From the NCBI GenBank assembly GCA_045649415.1, contig JAZRPY010000023.1, forward strand, positions 1 to 44,188: a stretch of 44,188 nucleotides of DNA, read 5' to 3'. The notes under the pieces are model-generated. The model worked only from the letters and a program-made list of their open reading frames with translations. It was not told the DNA's origin and did no database searches. Positions 41,874 to 44,188 of this stretch are shown piece after piece. How positions within the stretch are numbered: position 1 is the stretch's first letter; each line of letters starts with the position of its first letter. A program made the translations under genes and the position numbers. Source of the stretch: CAKSQL01 sp045649415 (lineage in GTDB: Bacteria; Bacillota; Clostridia; UBA1381).

Positions 41874-42893
41874 ATGATAAAAAAGATAAAATTTATAGTG
41901 TTTTTTCTTTTGTCTTTTGTTTTCTTTAATATATCGGTAAATGCTGATGAGATTGTTATAAATATTCACAAGGACGAGTCTTCTAAAATAGAAAATGCAA
42001 TTTTGATTGACGGTACAACTATGGTACCAATTCGAGCAATGGCAGAAATTCTTGATATGGAGATTGTATGGCTTGCACCTTCAAAAACTATTGTTTTATT
42101 TGATGATAATATTGAATTTAAAGCAATAATTGATAAGGAGAACGCTTATATAAACTCTGAAGAATTTAAATTGACAAAAGCTCCTGTTTTAGTGGATAGT
42201 TTAACATATCTTCCGTTAAGAAGCGTAGCTGAAGCATTAAACACTGAGGTTATCTGGAATAATGAAACCAGGGAAACGGATGTATATATAAAGAAAGATA
42301 TTGAACAAGAAAAAACAACAGAATCAAAGGAAATAACAGAAGATACAAATAATAATATAGACATTAAAAACATTTTCTATTCTCAAAGAGAATCACAATG
42401 GGGATTTGAGGGAAATGGAAATGGTTATTGTTGGGTTTGTTGCTATGCAATGGCAATTACAAGTGCAATAAACAAGCCTGTGACTCCTGATATGATTGTT
42501 AAAGTGAATAAAAAAAAGGGTGGAGGAGCATATGTTCAGCATGGCGATATAATAAACACCTTTGGAGTAACATTCACTTTAGGAGTTGACAGTAGTTCTC
42601 CTTATTTTGAAAAATATGATGCATGGCGTGGTGCTACATATTTAAAAAATAGTACATACGACGAGGCAATAAATGCGCTAAAAGCTGCTTTGGACAAAAA
42701 CCCTCAAGGGATAATGGTTAGATATTCTATATATCCACACACGCTCTTTGCAGTAGGCTACGATAATGATAACATATATTTTAATGAGCCTGCATACATA
42801 AATTCGAAATATGTAACATTTGAAAATACATGTTTAAAAAAATATAATATTGCTGATTTTGATTATATTCAGGCAGTTAAAAAGAAAGATTGA
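41874..42893 (+). CDS. Secreted C39-like cysteine peptidase with copper-amine-oxidase N-domain
   Basis: The 339-residue protein has a signal peptide (about 1-24), a copper-amine-oxidase N-terminal-type domain (about 28-140), used in Clostridia as a wall or stalk domain and not as an oxidase, a Glu/Thr-rich linker, and a C39-like papain-fold domain (about 165-339). In the last, YSQRESQWG gives the oxyanion Gln. GYCWVCCYAMA aligns C186 with the catalytic Cys of the CGPxxxAM pattern, H289 in PHTLFAVGYD is the catalytic His and N304 in NEPAY the third residue. It may cut or bind peptides outside the cell. AGGATATTAC precedes the ATG. The ROK kinase gene follows. Confidence 0.8.
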   Translation: MIKKIKFIVFFLLSFVFFNISVNADEIVINIHKDESSKIENAILIDGTTMVPIRAMAEILDMEIVWLAPSKTIVLFDDNIEFKAIIDKENAYINSEEFKLTKAPVLVDSLTYLPLRSVAEALNTEVIWNNETRETDVYIKKDIEQEKTTESKEITEDTNNNIDIKNIFYSQRESQWGFEGNGNGYCWVCCYAMAITSAINKPVTPDMIVKVNKKKGGGAYVQHGDIINTFGVTFTLGVDSSSPYFEKYDAWRGATYLKNSTYDEAINALKAALDKNPQGIMVRYSIYPHTLFAVGYDNDNIYFNEPAYINSKYVTFENTCLKKYNIADFDYIQAVKKKD

Positions 42894-42910
42894 AAGGATG
42901 AGCTTTGAAA

Positions 42911-43855
42911 ATGTATATTGGAATTGATTTAGGCGGAACAAATATTGCGGTGGGTGTTGTTAATGAAGAAGGAAAAATCATTAAGCAAGGCTCGGTACCA
43001 ACAAATGCAAAGCGTCACTACAGTGAAATTGTAAAGGATATGGCAGATTTAGCTTTAAAAGTTGTTAATGAAGCAGGTCTTAAGATAGAGGACATAAAAG
43101 CTGTTGGAATAGGAAGCCCCGGTTCGATTGATAATGAAAATGGTGTGGTTGTATATTCAAATAATATAAAAATGAATAACACTCCATTAGCTGAAGAGTT
43201 CAGGAAATATATTGATTTACCTGTAAATCTTGAGAACGACGCAAATGCAGCTGCATATGGAGAGTATTGTATAAACGGAAAGAGTACATCTGATTTCGTT
43301 TTTATAACCCTTGGCACAGGCGTTGGTGGTGGACTTATAATCGACAAGAAAATATACAGAGGTTTTAATGGTATCGCAGCTGAGCTTGGACATGTAACCT
43401 TAGTTCATGATGGAGTTGAATGTTCTTGTGGAAATAAGGGTTGCTGGGAGGCATATGCATCTGTAACTGCACTTATCAGACAAACCAAGGAAGCAATGGA
43501 TAAAAACCCTGATAGCTTAATGCATGAAATTGCTAAAAGAGAAGGAAAAATAAGTGGAAGAACTTCTTTTGAAGCTGCAAAAAAAGGCGATAAAGCAGGT
43601 AAAGAGGTAGTTGATCAGTATATTTCATATATTGCAGACGGAATAACAGGTATGATAAATATATTCCAACCAGAAAAGCTTTTAATCGGTGGTGGAATAA
43701 GTAGGGAAGGGGATTATTTGTTAAATCCTATTATAGAGTATGTTAATAAAGCTCAGTATAATAAGAATTTACCAAAACCCGAAATTGGAATTGCGAAATT
43801 ATTTAATGATGCAGGAATAATCGGTGCTGCATTATCTGCAAAAAAATTAAAATAA
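42911..43855 (+). CDS. ROK-family glucokinase
   Basis: This cytoplasmic sugar kinase phosphorylates glucose with ATP. The 314-residue protein begins MYIGIDLGGTNIAVGVV (phosphate loop DLGGT) and contains GIGSPGSID, ENDANAAAYGEY (catalytic Asp), TLGTGVGGGLI, GIAAELGHV, and the zinc cluster CSCGNKGCWEAYAS with the His in ELGH. These match the bacterial ROK glucokinase (GlcK) type. The ATG at 42911 lies about 10 bp after AAGGATG; a TTG 6 bp earlier is too close. It is the last gene before the terminator at 43869. Confidence 0.92.
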   Translation: MYIGIDLGGTNIAVGVVNEEGKIIKQGSVPTNAKRHYSEIVKDMADLALKVVNEAGLKIEDIKAVGIGSPGSIDNENGVVVYSNNIKMNNTPLAEEFRKYIDLPVNLENDANAAAYGEYCINGKSTSDFVFITLGTGVGGGLIIDKKIYRGFNGIAAELGHVTLVHDGVECSCGNKGCWEAYASVTALIRQTKEAMDKNPDSLMHEIAKREGKISGRTSFEAAKKGDKAGKEVVDQYISYIADGITGMINIFQPEKLLIGGGISREGDYLLNPIIEYVNKAQYNKNLPKPEIGIAKLFNDAGIIGAALSAKKLK

Positions 43856-43868
43856 TAATAAAAATAGC

Positions 43869-43908
43869 AAAGGATAGTTTATTTTTTCATAAACTATCCT
43901 TTTTTTAT
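43869..43908. terminator. Bidirectional terminator, glucokinase and YtxC-like genes
   Basis: AAAGGATAGTTTA (43869-43881) pairs with TAAACTATCCTTT (43890-43902) around an eight-base loop, with a T-run on the right. The neighbouring genes converge here. Confidence 0.8.
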
Positions 43909-43972
43909 TCTATTTCTATTTTTTGTTTTAAAGGGAGATGGTATATATAATTTCTAATCTAGAGTCGATAAA

Positions 43973-44188
43973 TTACTCTTTATCTGCCTTAGAGGTATGT
44001 TTTTCTATAAAAGAAGAGGTATCTTCCAATATTACTCTATTATCAAATATATCCTCTATTGTTTTAATTAGCTCTTTATTTTTAAATTCTTCTTTATTGA
44101 TTATAATAATCTTATTTGGTGCTAAAGTTAAAATAGCATCCAATAAAATATCATCATAGCTATACAAATTAAAAATTTCTTTTTTATT
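43973..44188 (-). CDS. C-terminal end of a probable YtxC-like sporulation protein (partial)
   Basis: The frame enters from the right edge and stops at 43973, giving the last 71 residues. The segment YSYDDILLDAILTLAPNKIII and then NKELIKTIEDIFDNRV resembles the C-terminal end of YtxC (PF08812), where the pattern is T-APxKIIxxN...NKELxxTIxxIFxxRV. YtxC is a sporulation-associated protein of unclear function. The family's terminal Cys pair is not present here. The gene runs off the window, so the assignment is tentative; if right, it supports a spore-forming host. Confidence 0.45.
   Translation of the reverse strand, partial: NKKEIFNLYSYDDILLDAILTLAPNKIIIINKEEFKNKELIKTIEDIFDNRVILEDTSSFIEKHTSKADKE

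Noticed and set aside
44109..44188. Independent small gene of 64 codons starting at 44167
   Set aside because: The frame continues open to the window edge without a ribosome site at the internal ATG, so it is the tail of a larger gene.

Overview
This is a low-GC chromosome segment with about 45 genes. It most likely comes from an anaerobic, possibly spore-forming member of the Clostridia. The grounds are the gdpP-rplI-dnaB-tilS order, the UPF0237/UPF0210 (ACT/DUF711) pair, secreted SLH-domain and copper-amine-oxidase-N-domain proteins, an iron-type DtxR regulator with a feoA-feoB-small Cys-rich cluster, a YtxC-like fragment at the right edge, and consensus TTGACA/TATAAT promoters with 17-bp spacers. 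No rRNA, tRNA, CRISPR array, prophage or intact transposase was seen.

Layout. 1-5084 (minus): tilS (cut by the window edge), dnaB, rplI and gdpP, transcribed from one strong promoter. 5278-6994 (plus): an unrecognised protein and a GNAT acetyltransferase. 7133-7438: a gap with a possible transporter relic and a small hairpin array with ATATCGA linkers. 7439-11857: an SGNH esterase, a short tandem repeat, then DUF624 membrane protein, mnmG and a DtxR-type repressor. 11888-14324 (minus): class II aldolase, a zinc-ribbon protein and a probably leaderless 8-oxoguanine glycosylase. 14477-16753: M18 aminopeptidase and rbgA. 16791-18433 (minus): UPF0210 and UPF0237. 18661-19158: hotdog thioesterase. 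19201-23724: a membrane-bound AraC-type sensor-regulator divergent from two sugar ABC permeases that have no binding protein or ATPase beside them. 23984-26654: purF, NusG-domain-II protein and birA. 26663-26920: a relic in which a piece of a KtrB/TrkH gene is joined to the end of a KtrA/TrkA gene. 26940-29447 (minus): feoA, feoB and a 50-residue Cys-rich protein, with two identical 18-bp palindromes. 29664-30347: purC. 30444-31400: a hairpin/linker array followed by a four-helix-bundle (23S IVP family) gene and a small membrane protein. 31463-36725: AEC transporter, SLH-M15 peptidase and NAGPA-SLH protein. 36824-40761: DMT transporter, ligA and mltG. 40849-43855: zinc-ribbon protein, acyl-CoA thioesterase, C39-like secreted protein and ROK glucokinase. 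43973-44188 (minus): the end of a YtxC-like gene.

The most unusual part is the array at 30444-30646. Short perfect hairpins, each with a different stem, are separated by an almost invariant 8-mer (AGCTAAAT). The 8-mer switches to its reverse complement (ATTTAGCT) halfway, so the whole region could fold into one branched structure just upstream of the four-helix-bundle gene. A second, smaller array with the same logic but another linker (ATATCGA) lies at 7317-7382. The iron cluster is the clearest regulatory story: the 18-bp palindrome sits at the predicted start of feoA transcription and again in front of feoB, and the DtxR-type protein at 11492 is a natural candidate for the factor that binds it.
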